A stretch of DNA of 64,000 bases from Dama dama (lineage: Eukaryota; Chordata; Mammalia; Artiodactyla; Cervidae), in the NCBI RefSeq assembly GCF_033118175.1, contig NC_083695.1, forward strand, positions 33,745,607 to 33,809,606, read 5' to 3'. Below, piece after piece: positions 21,110 through 33,118 of the stretch. The position numbers and the translations under genes were made by a program. The number at the start of each line of letters is the position of its first letter. Position 1 is the stretch's first letter. The notes under the pieces are model-generated. The model made no database searches, had not been told where the DNA came from, and saw only the letters and a program-made list of their open reading frames with translations.

Positions 21110-24080
21110 AGATAGCTTTCGTTTTCCAAGATTGGGGGTAGATTTATGTCAGAATTACCCTCATTGGCTCTCTCCACTTCATCTGTAGGCTTATTGTGAG
21201 ACTTTCCTGAGATCAACCTGTGTAAAGTGAAGTGCTGGCCTCTAGCTGCACATCCCTCATTTCTGACATTTCCACTGCCTTTAGCTCCCTGCCTTCCCTT
21301 CTGGCCAGCTTCAGACATCCCAGACTCCAACTTCTGTCCTTCTATCAAAACATAATAATTTGATATCTTTCACTGATACTTTTGATTGATTGACTGGTTG
21401 TACTGAAAACAAGTCTATATTATCTCAGGCATCATTTGCAGGTTAAACTCTATGCTGCAGGTTAGTACACTGTGTAGGGGTAGAGCTTTAGACACCAAAA
21501 GCCCTCCTAGGCTTCCTGCTGAGGTTGACCTTGAAGGCAGTCTTAATATAGACAGGCCCTTGGTGGGTGATCTGCAGGGGGAAGGGTATGATTGGAAAGA
21601 CCCTTCCCACTCCTTTCCCTGCTGCTGAGACCCAGACTGGATGTGTCTACTGTGGCTGGCAGAATCCTCCCCTTCATCTCACTCAGAGCCTGGAGCCCTG
21701 CCCCTCCTTCAAGATTTCCTCTGCTGTCCTCCCTTTCCTGTTCAAATAGAAATTCCTCTTATTTCTCCTCTTGCTGTTAAAGTAATCTGGCTTACTCTCT
21801 TTTTTCCTCAACCTCTTCCTCAAACTGTCTGATGCATATTTTATATTTTCTTGCATGTTTGACTTTTAGTTAATATTTAATGATAATTTCATTCTGCAGC
21901 CATCTTCTTATCTGACATCCTGGAACTCATCCCTGGGCCTCTCAATTCTAGCCTCTGATAATTATATTTTATAAAAAAGAAGTGTGATATTCGGATATAT
22001 TCTCTTATTAGTTAAGGTATTACTGAACGTGAGGCCATGCATCTGTAACAAGCTGTTCCGCTCTGTGAATACTAATGTCATTTAGAGAGAAACCTTTCTT
22101 TGTTAAACACTTTTTCTCCACGGGCCACATGTTTCCAGACCAATTTCATAGTAATTTGTGGTTTTTTAGGTATGTCAATAGAGATGCTGTAGCCAGCATG
22201 CCAGGATTTGGTTAGATAAACATTTTACAAGATGGCTTACTTTTAAAAATTATCTTTGTTTAAAAAAGTTAATTTCTTCCCTAATATCTGGTAAATCAAG
22301 GTTAAAACATTTTTTTTTAATGTTTTAAACCTTTTAAACCTGGTTTCTGAAGGTTGATACGTTAGTGCTTTTTTTGATTTACCTCCTTCTGAATTTTAAG
22401 AAATCAGTGCCAGAATCTGTAACATGCTTATAATACATATACTTTTGATGATCATGTGTATTTTATTTATTAAAAACAGCTAAGTAAAAATTTCAGTGAA
22501 TGATAGTGTGCATATAGTAACATATTCCTCATCATTTATATGCTATTGAGAGAGTGACTCATGCATTGTTTTTGCTTGAGTTTCTGAGAGTTTGTAAAAA
22601 GGTTACAGACAGTCAGCAATGGAATTGAAATAATGGATGTATAAAATGGGAGATTAAGTTGTTTCTCATCTGTTTCTCTCTTACCTGGATGAAATTTTAA
22701 CCTCTTAAAAATTTCCAGTGAAGTCAAGGTCAGTACTGTGAGCCCAGTACGATTCTACCCATCATGGTCTAAGGATTTCCTGTCCTGTCACAGAACATGT
22801 ATATTTCCAAGAGAAAAAATACAGTTTTTTTTCATGATGATAAACAGCTCTTTAAGGGCAGAGTCAGGCATAAAAAGATGATCTCCATTTTAGGACTGTG
22901 AGGTGCTTGTGGCAGGAAAAGGGAGATGAAAGTTAAAAGTTCCCAGTCCGTTGCCTGCCCATGATACCTCCCGCTGCCCTCCTGGCAGAAATTTAGGGAT
23001 ATATTTCTGTTAGGTGTAAATCACTGGTCTTAGGATAGAGCAGAAAACTGACCTGAAGACAGTCAAATTGTTTGTGACCCACTTCAGTGGTCCTTAAAGT
23101 AGAGTACATCTCAGTAAGAAGTGGTAAATGAATGACCTTGGGTAGTAGGTAAAGCTCGATTTCTTAGACAGGGTGGTGGACAACCCAGTAAGAATGTCAC
23201 AAATATATAGTAAAAACTTGTAAAATTCAGACTCTAACGTACCATTTTATACCCTGACTCTTTTTTTTTTTATCTTGTCTTTACCTTCAGGCCTCTGTCA
23301 TTGTCCACCGTGGTTTTGATTTTTTTTTTCATTGTGCATTTATTGTCCCTCGTTCACCGTGGGAAAAAACTTTTCTGTCAAAGCGATGTAACTTTGCTTT
23401 CTAGATCTTTTACCTTGAAGTCTCTGTTCCTAGAAGTCTGCAGAAGATCACTTTTCTCTCACTCCCCATGTGTGTATTTTATCTGTTAAGGAAAATGGCA
23501 TTTAGTGGGAAGGGGTGGGAGATTGACCCACATAGTAGAGGCTTCCTTTGTTATAATTTACATACTTAACATATTCATGGCAGACTTTCTCCTGTTTTCA
23601 GATTCTGAACTCTTAGAGGATTTAGATACTTTGGTTTTGTATGCACACATGGTGAAATTCCTGGGTTGAAAAAAGTTCTAAGTGTTTCCACACTTGGCCC
23701 AAGGCATTAAGGGTTATATAAAATTTAGTTCCTTAAATGACCATTAACCAGAAATTTTATCTGGCCACACAGAGGAGACATGTAACTTAAAGTATGCATT
23801 GCCCTCTGCCTAGCGTATTACTTTTGGCAACCAGAGATAGATGAGAACTATGCTGTGTTTAAATTTTTCATTGTCATGAGACAAATCTACTATTATAAAA
23901 GCTTTGCTTATCAGTGAATGTTTCCTTCTATTGATTTAATTAAAGGAGCAGTATATTTTTAATTTAATCATGGCACTTTGATGATCTGATACTTATTGGA
24001 TGCAAGCTAAGAATTGTTCAGTTTTTCAAGATTTATATTGCATCTAGAGTGATGCTGATCAAAAGAATGAAGGAAATATG
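21110..24080. other. Mostly unassigned sequence
   Basis: About 3 kb with no firm element. A patch near 21640-21760 (cctgcccctccttcaagat) is faintly L2-like. No exon is supported. 22000-22560 and 22740-23240 look unique. Confidence 0.4.
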
Positions 24081-24084
24081 TTCT

Positions 24085-24270
24085 GTGTCTGCCTTGTCCA
24101 ATATTAACCACTCGTGGCTGTTGAGCACTTAAATGTGGCTAGTGAGACCCAAGAGTTAAATTTGAAGTTTTCTTTAAAATTAAAATTTAAATAGTCACAG
24201 GTGGTTGGTTAGTGGTTATCATATTAGACAACAGAGATTTAGATCATGTAGAAAATCACCCTTTAGTATA
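24085..24270. mobile_element. MER5A-like hAT non-autonomous DNA transposon
   Basis: The left arm ccttgtccaatattaaccac with gtggctgttgagcacttaa and the right arm ggttggttagtggttatcat with attagacaacagag form the inverted structure of the MER5A/Charlie group. It has an A/T-rich centre and no coding capacity. Confidence 0.65.
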
Positions 24271-24574
24271 ACGACATCTTGGGCTGTCAAGGTTTCTCAT
24301 TTTGGGTGGAACCAGCCTCAACTGGTTAAATTTGAAGTTAGTAAACAGCGTTGCTGTTAGCCATAGGGAAAGCCTTATTTAACAAAGGAGTAAGTTTATC
24401 AGACTTAAATATATTAGAAATGAACTTCTTTGAGAAAAAAACTGAGTCCAAAAATAACTCCAATAAAATTAATTGAACAAATATTTAGAAAATATTTCCT
24501 GTGTGTAAAGAACTATACTAAACGTGGAGGCCTTAGGAGTGAATGGAACTTAGGTGGTCCCCTCAAGGAGTTTT

Positions 24575-24610
24575 CTATTTGAGTCTTTTTTTTTTTTCTA
24601 TTTGAGTCTT
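24575..24610 (-). mobile_element. Poly(T) tract between perfect 13-bp direct repeats
   Basis: ctatttgagtctt occurs at 24575-24587 and again at 24598-24610. Only ten T lie between. This looks like a target-site duplication around nothing but a poly(A) tail in minus orientation. Local tandem duplication with T slippage is the alternative. Confidence 0.55.
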
Positions 24611-24619
24611 AATGGGGAG

Positions 24620-26400
24620 GTTTTGGTAAGCTGAGGGGGTGAGCTCTGTCCAAAGGGGTTCCTTGTAGAGCTCAGAATGCCAGGCCAAGTAGGGTATTAT
24701 CAGCAGACTGTTGAAGTCAGGATTCGGCTTCAGGGCTTTGCGGCCTGGCTGGGGCTGTAACAGCACAAGAAGGAACTGTTTACATCTGGGAACATTGAGA
24801 TCCCGACATACAAGATTAATCTGGAATGAGAGAGGGTTGAGGTGGGACTGGGATTTCTCCAGGTGTGCACTGTGAGAAGCTCGACTGAGTTCCAGATGTG
24901 TTTGAGCAGGCCCCTCAGGTCTTCAGCATTTCTGAGAGATGGCCTTTCCCAAGACTCTGGAAAGCTGGAGGCAGAGATACTGGGCATGAATCCCCCCACA
25001 CCCCCACGCCACCTCTGCACACACATTTCTCCTCACCTCCATGAGGAGGGATTCTTAATAAATGCTAAGTCTGGCTCAACAGCCAGGATTTTCTAATGTA
25101 TATAAATATTCCCTTAAACAGAGGTATAGAGAGTGTTAAGTAAGCCAGATTTTTTAAAAACTTGCAGGAACTCAGCTTTTTTCCCTTTAAACTGACGAGA
25201 CCCTGGGCTCAGCTGGCTCTGCTCTCGGTTGGAAACCCAGGGACAAAGGAAAGCCACAGGGGAACAGGCGGCACCTGCGCCTGCTCTCAGTCGCCACCTC
25301 ACTTGCCCATGAAGTTCTGTGATTTTAGCTAAATTAATCATGAATTTAGAGCAGAGCGGGGTGTGTTCCCACCAACCTGTGACCCTCCACAGCCCTAGGT
25401 CTTCCCAGTGAGCCACTAGGCACTGCTTGGGAGGCAGGGAACCCGGAACCTAACCGTCCTGGGCCCTCTTGCTGGCAGTTGGGTGAGTCATGAGGGCCTG
25501 AGGGGTAAAGCTCCGGCAGGCGGGGAGCAGTAGGTCATAGGCCGAGAGAGGGAGGCCGTGTAAGCAGTGGGGAGCTGGAGTCAGTGATCTGATCTCATGG
25601 TGCAGATGTGGAGGGAGAAGGGCCAGGCTTTTCCCCTGGGGACAGGAGTCCCTGTCACACAGCCTGTCTTGGCAGCTGGGCCTGTCAGGATCCAGTCACC
25701 AGACTTACCTGCTGTGGGTACGCACTGTCACTCTGGGCTTGTTTCTGCCAGGTCAGGGATGCAGCGCCACATCCCTGTTACAGTCTGTCACCTCTGAGGC
25801 TGAGGTGGTGGTGGGGGTGTGTGTGTGGCCTTGGGTTGGCAGTCTTCACGCAAGGTGTCCAGACACTCGTGGTTCGGGAACTCAGCCACGGAGAGTGGGA
25901 TGCTCGCCTCTGTGTACCTTGGGCCAGGAGTCGGGCTGACCGGTTTGGCACACAGGCCTGGAATAGGTTAGGCTTCTGCTTCAGGCATTAAGGAAGGGAA
26001 CTGGCTAGGCCTTCCTGGTGCCCACTGGCTGGCACCTGCCCCTTTCAAAGGTGGGCTCAGGGTAGCTGTGAAAATTTTCCAGTGTTTGGGTCGTGGGAGT
26101 GTACGCCTTCTCCCCGTAAGCACTGCCAGGCCAGGACCCAGCGGAATTGAAAAGAATGAGTTACTATTAGAAGAAAATATTTCCTATATGTAAGTAAACT
26201 CAGGTACAGATGGGAAATGATGAGTAAATTGGACTTGCAAAGATTTGAAACCTCTGTGTCACCAAAGACAAAATCACAAGTGTAATTAAAGGACAAGTAG
26301 GAGACTAGGAGAAAATAGACCATGTGTAATAGACAAAGGATAAATGTAGAGAATATGAGGAACCAGAAAAATCAGATTTTTTTTTTTCCTGTTATATTGA
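24620..26400. other. Unassigned, partly GC-rich sequence
   Basis: 25180-26060 is clearly richer in G+C than its surroundings and contains an AP-1-like TGAGTCA at 25484-25490. No element or convincing exon is found. Overlapping frames of 66-127 codons here reflect the base composition. Confidence 0.4.
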
Positions 26401-26404
26401 CAGA

Positions 26405-26795
26405 AGTTACAAAGATTAATAATATTCCCTTTCGGTGACAGTGAGAAAAAAATGGATGTACTTTATATATAGTGAGCATATAAATTGTTCAGGTGTTTTT
26501 GGAAGGCAGTTTGACAGTGTCTATGAAAATAAAGTCCATACCTTTGATTCAGTAATTTTGTGTCTAGTACAATATACATGGGCACACATTTATTCTCTCT
26601 GTGTTAGCAGTGGTGAAATACTGGAAAAGCTAAATGCACAGTGGTATAGCCAGCATATAGAATATTATGCCACACCTAATAACAGTGTGGTAGTGGATCT
26701 GTATGCAGCTTGTATGGTAAACTCTCCCAAATACCTTCTTAGTGGGAAAAATAAATTACAAAATTATCACATTTATGTTAAAAAAAAAAACTCTC
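26405..26795 (+). mobile_element. Old L1 3' region, plus strand
   Basis: It resembles the sense ORF2 end and 3' UTR of L1M: ttttggaaggcagtttgaca, then catatagaatattatgcc, ending with an A run near 26780-26790. The frame at 26435-26803 is a relic. Confidence 0.55.
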
Positions 26796-26899
26796 AGAAC
26801 TAGATCTATTTCTGTATGTATTGCATTTCATAGATTCTTTATGTATTATGCACATGAAATCTATATATAAAATAAATTCATTTCTGTTCTAAATGTATT

Positions 26900-27640
26900 T
26901 CATGGATTCCAAAACATGTTTTTCACATTTTAACATTTTTAAAATCAGTGTGTCTATATATATATATGGGGAGATAGAGCTGCCTAGTTATCTGTGTCAT
27001 CTGAGTCATTTTTCCCTATCTTATATTTGATACTCAGCTCATCTGAGACTGTAAGGCTTGCATGGCTGAGAGATTGTTCAGCCTCATTAAGAAGTTAAGG
27101 AGCTGTGAAGATGCATGGGGAGAGACTTGAGTACTGAGGCCCAAAAGAAGCGTGGAGCAGGACACTCGAGCCCAGGGCCAGTCGGCATGGTCACCTTTAC
27201 TGTCAGTGTGAAAGGTTGAAGGGCTCAGTCTACAGGGTGGCACCAGGTTAGCCAGGGCTAAGTACTGTGGGGTTATTCATCTACTAACTAGGGGTTCCCT
27301 GGGACAAGCCTGGTCAGTGGTGTCCCATCCACTGTTTGGTTAAGGTAATGGTACGGTGAAGCAGAAAACAGGTCAAACCACAAAGTGTTACTCAATGCTA
27401 CTGAAAGAAAGTGCATTGTCTGGGTGGAGAACTAAGTCCTGGTGATGAAGAGCCAGAGGAGTAAATGAACTTTTATACCTGAGGGGTGTAACAGGGCAGG
27501 TAGAAACCGTAGGTTGGAGGGAGGGTCTGCCCTGCTCTGGAGGCCCAAGCAGGAGATCTTTGTACACAGAGCATAGTGTGGGTGTCTCTGCGGAAAGTCA
27601 GAGCCACATTGTGAAGGGAAACACAGAGTTTAGTGCTAAT
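26900..27640. other. Unassigned sequence
   Basis: Short TA run near 26956-26967. No repeat family or exon is recognised. Confidence 0.4.
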
Positions 27641-27650
27641 GCTGTAAACT

Positions 27651-27847
27651 CAATGCAAGTCGCTCAGTTGTGTCCGACTCTTTGCGACCCAATGGACTGT
27701 ATGGTCCCTGAAATTCTCCAGGTCAGGATACTGGGGTGGGTAGCCTTTCCCTTCTCCAGGGGATCTTCCCAACCCAAGGATCGAACCCAGGTCTTCCACA
27801 TTGCAGACGGATTTTTTTTTAACCAGCTGAGCCACAAGAGAAGCCCC
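27651..27847 (-). mobile_element. Bov-tA SINE, minus strand
   Basis: From caatgcaagtcgctcagttg to cagctgagccacaagagaag. ctgtaaact at 27642-27650 and 27848-27856 is the duplication. Confidence 0.92.
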
Positions 27848-27899
27848 CTGTAAACTAAATGACTGTTGAAAAGGTACAGAGTGTAGTTTCTTATAAGAG

Positions 27900-28290
27900 G
27901 TCAGCCAGGGCTCTGGGAGCCAGAGGAACGGAAGAGCACTCCCTGGGAAACCCAGGAAGATTTCCTGGCCAAGATGTCATTGGGGTAGTCATTGGACGAA
28001 GAGTGGAATTTAAACCTGTTGACTTTTAAGGAGCGATGCGGGCGGAAGGGAAGAAGGGCTTATTGCTGTGAACAAGGGCACAGAGGAGAATGTGGGGAAC
28101 TGGGAGCGGTGCCGCTTGCTGGTACAGGCATGTAAATAGGTAGATGGAAAAGGTAGATAAAAGGGAAGCAGTAGGAAGTAAGATTTTAAAAGGTAAGTTA
28201 TAGCTGGGCCATGAAGAGCTAAGAAGGCCAAGTTTGGAAGTTTAACTTTGATTAAGTAGGCATATAGTTTACGTTGAATCCTTTGGTTAC
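27900..28290 (-). mobile_element. L2-like relic, minus strand
   Basis: Purine-rich text such as gaagatttcctggccaagatg and tgctgtgaacaagggcacag resembles antisense L2. Weak. Confidence 0.35.
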
Positions 28291-28573
28291 CAAGTTTTAA
28301 ATATTTTTCTATCATCATTGGTTAATTTTTGTAAAGTTTTTTTTAAAAAAAACTTTAAAAATTTTTGTAAATTTTCCGATTTAGTTTCTGAGAGGTTTTT
28401 TTTTTGTTTTTTTTTTTTTAATAATATAAATATTCAGATCTTGTGTGTAGAGCCCAGGATTTTTTTTTTTTTCCTCATGCAAATGGTTGAATTTTAAAAT
28501 TACATGTGTTCTATAAACTTTGTTTTTACTCTCTGCCTTCCAGCATTTGCAAATAACCACGTCTCTTTCACAG

Positions 28574-28720
28574 GAGATCATAAGAGATCCTAGCATTTAT
28601 CTCCATTCAGTGAAAGTGAAGAACCGAGCCCTGTATGAAGAGGTGAAATTGAACATGAAAGATTTACTGAGAACATTGTTTAGGGAAAGCTATGATCCCT
28701 GTACCTTTGCTGTGACATGA
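28574..28720 (+). CDS. Candidate terminal coding exon, unknown protein
   Basis: Two acceptor-like sites precede the same frame in phase 0: ctctgccttccag ending at 28543 and cgtctctttcacag ending at 28573. From the second, 48 codons run to a TGA at 28718-28720. The predicted C-terminus starts EIIRDPSIYLHSVKVK and is charged and helix-prone (RALYEEVKLNMKDLLRTLF). This is unlike chance translation of AT-rich DNA. There is no signal peptide, membrane segment or motif I can name. The region is not in a recognised repeat. Downstream lie a BOV-A2 and an AATAAA at 29691-29696, which would give a 3' UTR of about 1 kb. Alternatives are a pseudo-exon or a fragment of an old retrocopy. No upstream exon of the same gene was identified. 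Confidence 0.35.
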   Translation, partial: EIIRDPSIYLHSVKVKNRALYEEVKLNMKDLLRTLFRESYDPCTFAVT

Positions 28721-29017
28721 TTTGGAACAGCTCTTCCGGTCCTGGCAATTCTTTACAGCCTTTCTTTTGAACTCAGCCCTGCTTCCGTTGCCAGTTTAAC
28801 CTCGACATTAGCTGGTACTGCTGCTTCGAGGGCTGTCTTTGGCAGGAAGCCTCCAGGCATTTTTCTGGATTCTGGTTTTGGCTCCCCAAGTACCTTGCTG
28901 AGCTGAATTGGCCGTATCTGAAATGTGGAGGACCTAGTCTGAAATGTGGAGGGTCAGTTTGGAGTAGGAAAATACAGTAACAATTCTTGCTTTTTCTGCT
29001 GCAGTGTAACTTATCAA

Positions 29018-29308
29018 TGGAGAAGGCAAAGGCACTCCACTCCAGTACTCACTCTCGCCTGGAAAATCCCATGGACGGAGGACCCTGGTAGGCTGCAGTC
29101 CATGGGGTCGCTAAGAGTTGGACACGACTGAGTGACTTCACTTTCACTTTTCACTTTGATGCATTGGAGAAGGAAATGGCAACCCACTCCAGTGTTCTTG
29201 CCTGGAGAATCCCAGGGATCGGGGGAGCCTGGTGGGCTGCCGTCTATAGGGTCACACAGAGTCGGACTCGACTGAAGCGACTTAGCAGCAGCAGCAGCAG
29301 CAGCAGCA
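29018..29308 (+). mobile_element. BOV-A2 SINE (dimeric) with (AGC)n tail
   Basis: Two Bov-A units in tandem (ggagaaggcaaaggcactcc and later ggagaaggaaatggcaaccc) are joined by the cactttcacttttcactttg linker. It ends with a run of AGC units at about 29284-29308. taacttatcaa at 29007-29017 and 29309-29319 is a perfect 11-bp duplication. It sits in the possible 3' UTR of the 28.6-kb candidate exon. Confidence 0.95.
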
Positions 29309-29690
29309 TAACTTATCAAATCCTCTTGTTTTCTCCTTACTGGTACAAGGGGTTGCACTGAAATGGTTATTCATCTGTGTCTGTGATGTTTTTAAAAATA
29401 ATAATTTCACTAATATGTCACAACATGCATTATTTATTACTTTAGTAAATGGATAGTTTAACAAGCAGCAATTTACAAAGTTAAACATGACAATTAGCAT
29501 GATCTGACATAAAAAATTAAATAATCTCCTGGCATCTTTGTCATCAGCGTTGCATTAATGATTTTAGCCCTTCTGGGAGCTTTCATTTTTTGTTGACTGT
29601 GACTGATGATGGCAGACTGTGGTAGTGATCTGCTTTTATAAATTATTTTTTTACTTGGAATGTTATTAGCATGTAATGTGGACTTGCAGA

Positions 29691-29696
29691 AATAAA
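29691..29696 (+). terminator. Possible polyadenylation signal AATAAA
   Basis: AATAAA is followed within about 10-35 bases by GT-rich sequence (tgtcagtgttgttttg), the arrangement of a functional cleavage/polyadenylation site. It would end a transcript containing the 28.6-kb candidate exon. Confidence 0.35.
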
Positions 29697-29719
29697 ATTG
29701 TTTATCATTGTCAGTGTTG

Positions 29720-31740
29720 TTTTGACTTATATTTTGAGTTCTTCAAGGAAGAAGATAAGGAGTGTCTCTAACAGACATTTGGTGTCCACTATGGTTTGCC
29801 CACTGGTGTGCCATGGGGAGGGCCTGCCTTCGGCTGTGGAAGCTGATGCAGGTCAAATGCACGTTTCCTGGTCTTGCCTCTTAGGAGTTACAGGAGTGGG
29901 CTTACTCCTTAGGCTCAGCCTGCTGACTGTTTTCACCCTGGAGTTTGAAGCTGGAGAGAATGGTGTAAAATGCAGGGACAGTAATGGCAGTACAGCTACT
30001 AAAATGGCCAGGATTTCATCTTCCCTGGATAGTCCTCATGGTACACATCAGTGTTGATACAGGTGGGCTTAGCTTTTACTTTTGTATGTTTCGCACTGAT
30101 ACCTCCAACCTGCTTTTGTGCACACAGTCAAAACCTTGAGCATTGGGTGACAGACAGTTCAAGCTATTGTGCGGTGACACTGCCTGCCTGCCAACAGCTT
30201 GGGTTCAGCAGGGTTGATTTCTTTTTCTGTGCAGCAGTGCTTATTTGTGCAGTTATTTTAATATTTAATAGAGTTGAATTTTAAACTCTTCTTGGAGGAA
30301 TTTTCGACTTCATGGAAGTACCTTGGATACCTGATGACCGAGTACCTCAATTTGATATAGCCCTTCTCATTTTTCTATCCTATTAGTAAGGAAGTATGTA
30401 TGATAGTGTATTAAATGGGAGTTTTTCTTTTGCCTAAAATTCTGGCCAAGATCCAGAGCTGTAGCCAGTAGGTGCTAGGCACCCATATAGTCTCAAGAGA
30501 GATTCTAGAAGCATCTATCATGGGACTTGTAAAGGGGTGGCTAAATGGGTCTAGCAAGTGTTACACCCTCCATCCTGTAACCCAGCCTCTGTCAGGAGGA
30601 CTGGAAATGAGTTGCATGCACAGAACTCCTAGGAGGAGAGAATGTTTTTCCTTGAGGGAAAGGAAGATTTCGCTCTGTGTGTCGTTCTCTCAAGAGAATA
30701 ACAGAAAGGCTGGGATGACGGTGAAAGGAGACTGGCATTTTATTGAATCGCAGTCACCAGCCAGGTGCTGCTATGGATTTAGGGTGAAGTCCTGAGGAAG
30801 AACTCCAGAGGGAGTGTGGCATGCCTCTCCTGGAGTTTGGAGGTGTCTGTGAACAGAGGCTGGTGTCTTCCTCTCACCTGGAACTAGCTGTGTGGCTGGA
30901 GCTACCTGGGGTGGTGACTGGGGGGAGCAGTGTGTGGAGAGAGGGCAGCAAATGCCAGACACTTCCTGCCGGCCAGGAGGTCTGCTTGGAGGCAACCACT
31001 GAGTCTTCTTGAAGGAACTTCCCTGCATGTGCAGACTGCCTTCCAGGCATGGGACCCCAGCAGAAAGAGGCTGTGGGCGAACCACGGGCACGAACTGAGA
31101 GAGATGAGCCAGAGGGCCCCTTGCCTGCCTCGGCAGCATGGGGGATCCAGAGACGGGGTCTCACTGGAGAGGTCTGGCATTTGGGCTCTAGCAATTGGCA
31201 GGTGTTTTACAGGCCAGAGGACCACAGACGAATAGATGGACATTTCCTTTTCCTTTTTCTGCCATTTGCCTCTTTTCATTCTCTGGCTCCCCACACTTTC
31301 CTCTCTGCTGGTCTTAGGGGAAAAGCTTCACATTAGATGAAATTAGGTTTGATGTGGATTAGACTGGAGTTTTTAGTACCCAAAAGTTTGACTGTATTTA
31401 ATGCAATTTCTTTTTTAAACTCGTAACTACAAATATGTAGTTCTAAGTTACTGAGCTTGGAAAAAATCCTTTCATGATGACACAGTCAGCATCTCAGCAC
31501 CAGTAGATTAGAGCTGGGCAGTTTCACTTATTTTGTGTTTTGCAGATTTCAGGTGTATAGCTTGCCAACAGTTACTTTGTCAACTGAGAAAGTTGAAATT
31601 TCACTATAAACTGAACATTGTAAACTTGCTAACTAATTTTATAGCTAGTACAAGTCATGTCCCTGTATTGGCATTTGGGACCCCTTATGAAGTAGTCTGA
31701 AACTTTGCAGCTTTTCATTGCTTTTTTGGTGTGTTTTGCT
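29720..31740. other. Unassigned sequence, GC-richer at 30.8-31.2 kb
   Basis: No repeat is recognised. 30820-31200 is open in several frames on both strands, which points to base composition rather than a gene. Confidence 0.4.
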
Positions 31741-31744
31741 GTTA

Positions 31745-32745
31745 TTTACTTTTAAAGTGTGTGAAAAACATTAAAATTTACCATCTCAACCATTTTTAAG
31801 TGTAAAGTACATAATACAGTATATTTTTTAAGTGCATAGTTCAGTAGTGTTAATATGTGCACATTGTCATGTAACAGATCTCTAGAACTTTTTCATCTTG
31901 TAAAACTGCAAATCTATACCCATTAAACACTATTCCCCTGCCCCTTTTCCCCCTTCCTCAAAACCCATGGCAGCCACCTTTGTGCTTTCTGTTTCTAAGA
32001 GTTTATTTTAGATACCTCATATAAGTGGAATAGTCATGTAATATTTATCTTTTTGTGACTGACTTTTTTCACTTAGCATAATATCCTCAAGGTTCATCTG
32101 TATTGATGCATATGACAAGATTTCCTTCCTTTTTAAAGACAATAATATTCCATTTGATGTATACACCATCCTTTCTTGACTCATTCATCCACTGATGGTC
32201 ATTTGGGTTGGTTCCACCTCTTGACTGTTGTGAATAATGCCGTGGTGAACATGGGTGTGCAAGTGTCTCTTTGAGATCCTGTTTTGAATTCTTTTGAATA
32301 TGTGCCCAGGAGTGGAAGCTAGGTCACATGGAAGTTCTATTTTTAATTTTTTGAGGAACCTTTATACCATTTTTCCTAGTGGCTGCACCATTTTAGATTC
32401 CTACCAACAGGTCACTGGAGTTCCGATTTATCCACATCTTCATCAATACTGGTTATTTTCTGTTCTTTTGATAGTGCCCATCCTGATGGATATGAGGTGA
32501 TGTGGCATTTCTTTTATGATTAGTGATGCTGAGTATCTTTTCTTACACTTGTTGGCCGTTTGTATATCTTCTTTGAAGAAATGTTTGTTCAAGTTTTTTA
32601 CCCATTTTTGAATTTGAATATTTGCTTTTGATCATTGAGTTGTAGCAGTTCTTAATATATTCTGGATGTGGACCTCTTATCAGATATAGGATTTGAAAAT
32701 GTTTTCTCCTATTCCATAGGTTGCCTTTTCACTCTGTCCTTTAAT
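31745..32745 (-). mobile_element. Old L1 (L1M-type) ORF2 end and 3' region, minus strand
   Basis: About 1 kb of antisense L1 in correct order. It runs from the 3' region (caaatctatacccattaaac, then cacttagcataatatcctc) to the ORF2 C-terminal area (tagtggctgcaccatttta, then gatatgaggtgatgtggc, then ttctcctattccataggttg). No frame is open. Confidence 0.8.
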
Positions 32746-32759
32746 TGTATTTTTTTTGC

Positions 32760-33118
32760 AGTTAAAACATTAATTACAATGATTAAACATTTTGAAATAC
32801 TGAAAAGTTTAGGAAATAATGACAGACTTTGATCAGATCTTCAACATTTTCCCAGTAGACTTATTGAGTAGCGCACGAAACTTGAATTAATTCCATCATT
32901 TGACTAAAATGCTCTTCTCCCATCATCATTCCTCCTTATTCTCTCCCACTCTTCTGTCCAAAGACTCCTGAAAAATACTGTTTCATCCTTTTGTCTGTAC
33001 CCTTTCACACACACTTGTTTCTTTTGTATGATATAAGGCGAACCTTATTTTACCTCATGTTTTACCTTTTCATGCTCATGCTCCTTTAAGACTCAACCAG
33101 TCAATCAGTAATTTCTTC
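32760..33118. other. Unassigned sequence, possible L1 relic
   Basis: Faint resemblance to old L1 3' sequence (aacattttcccagtagac). Not assigned. Confidence 0.3.

Noticed and set aside
30771..31336. Several overlapping frames on both strands
   Set aside because: Simultaneous openness in many frames reflects low stop-codon density in GC-rich DNA, not a gene.
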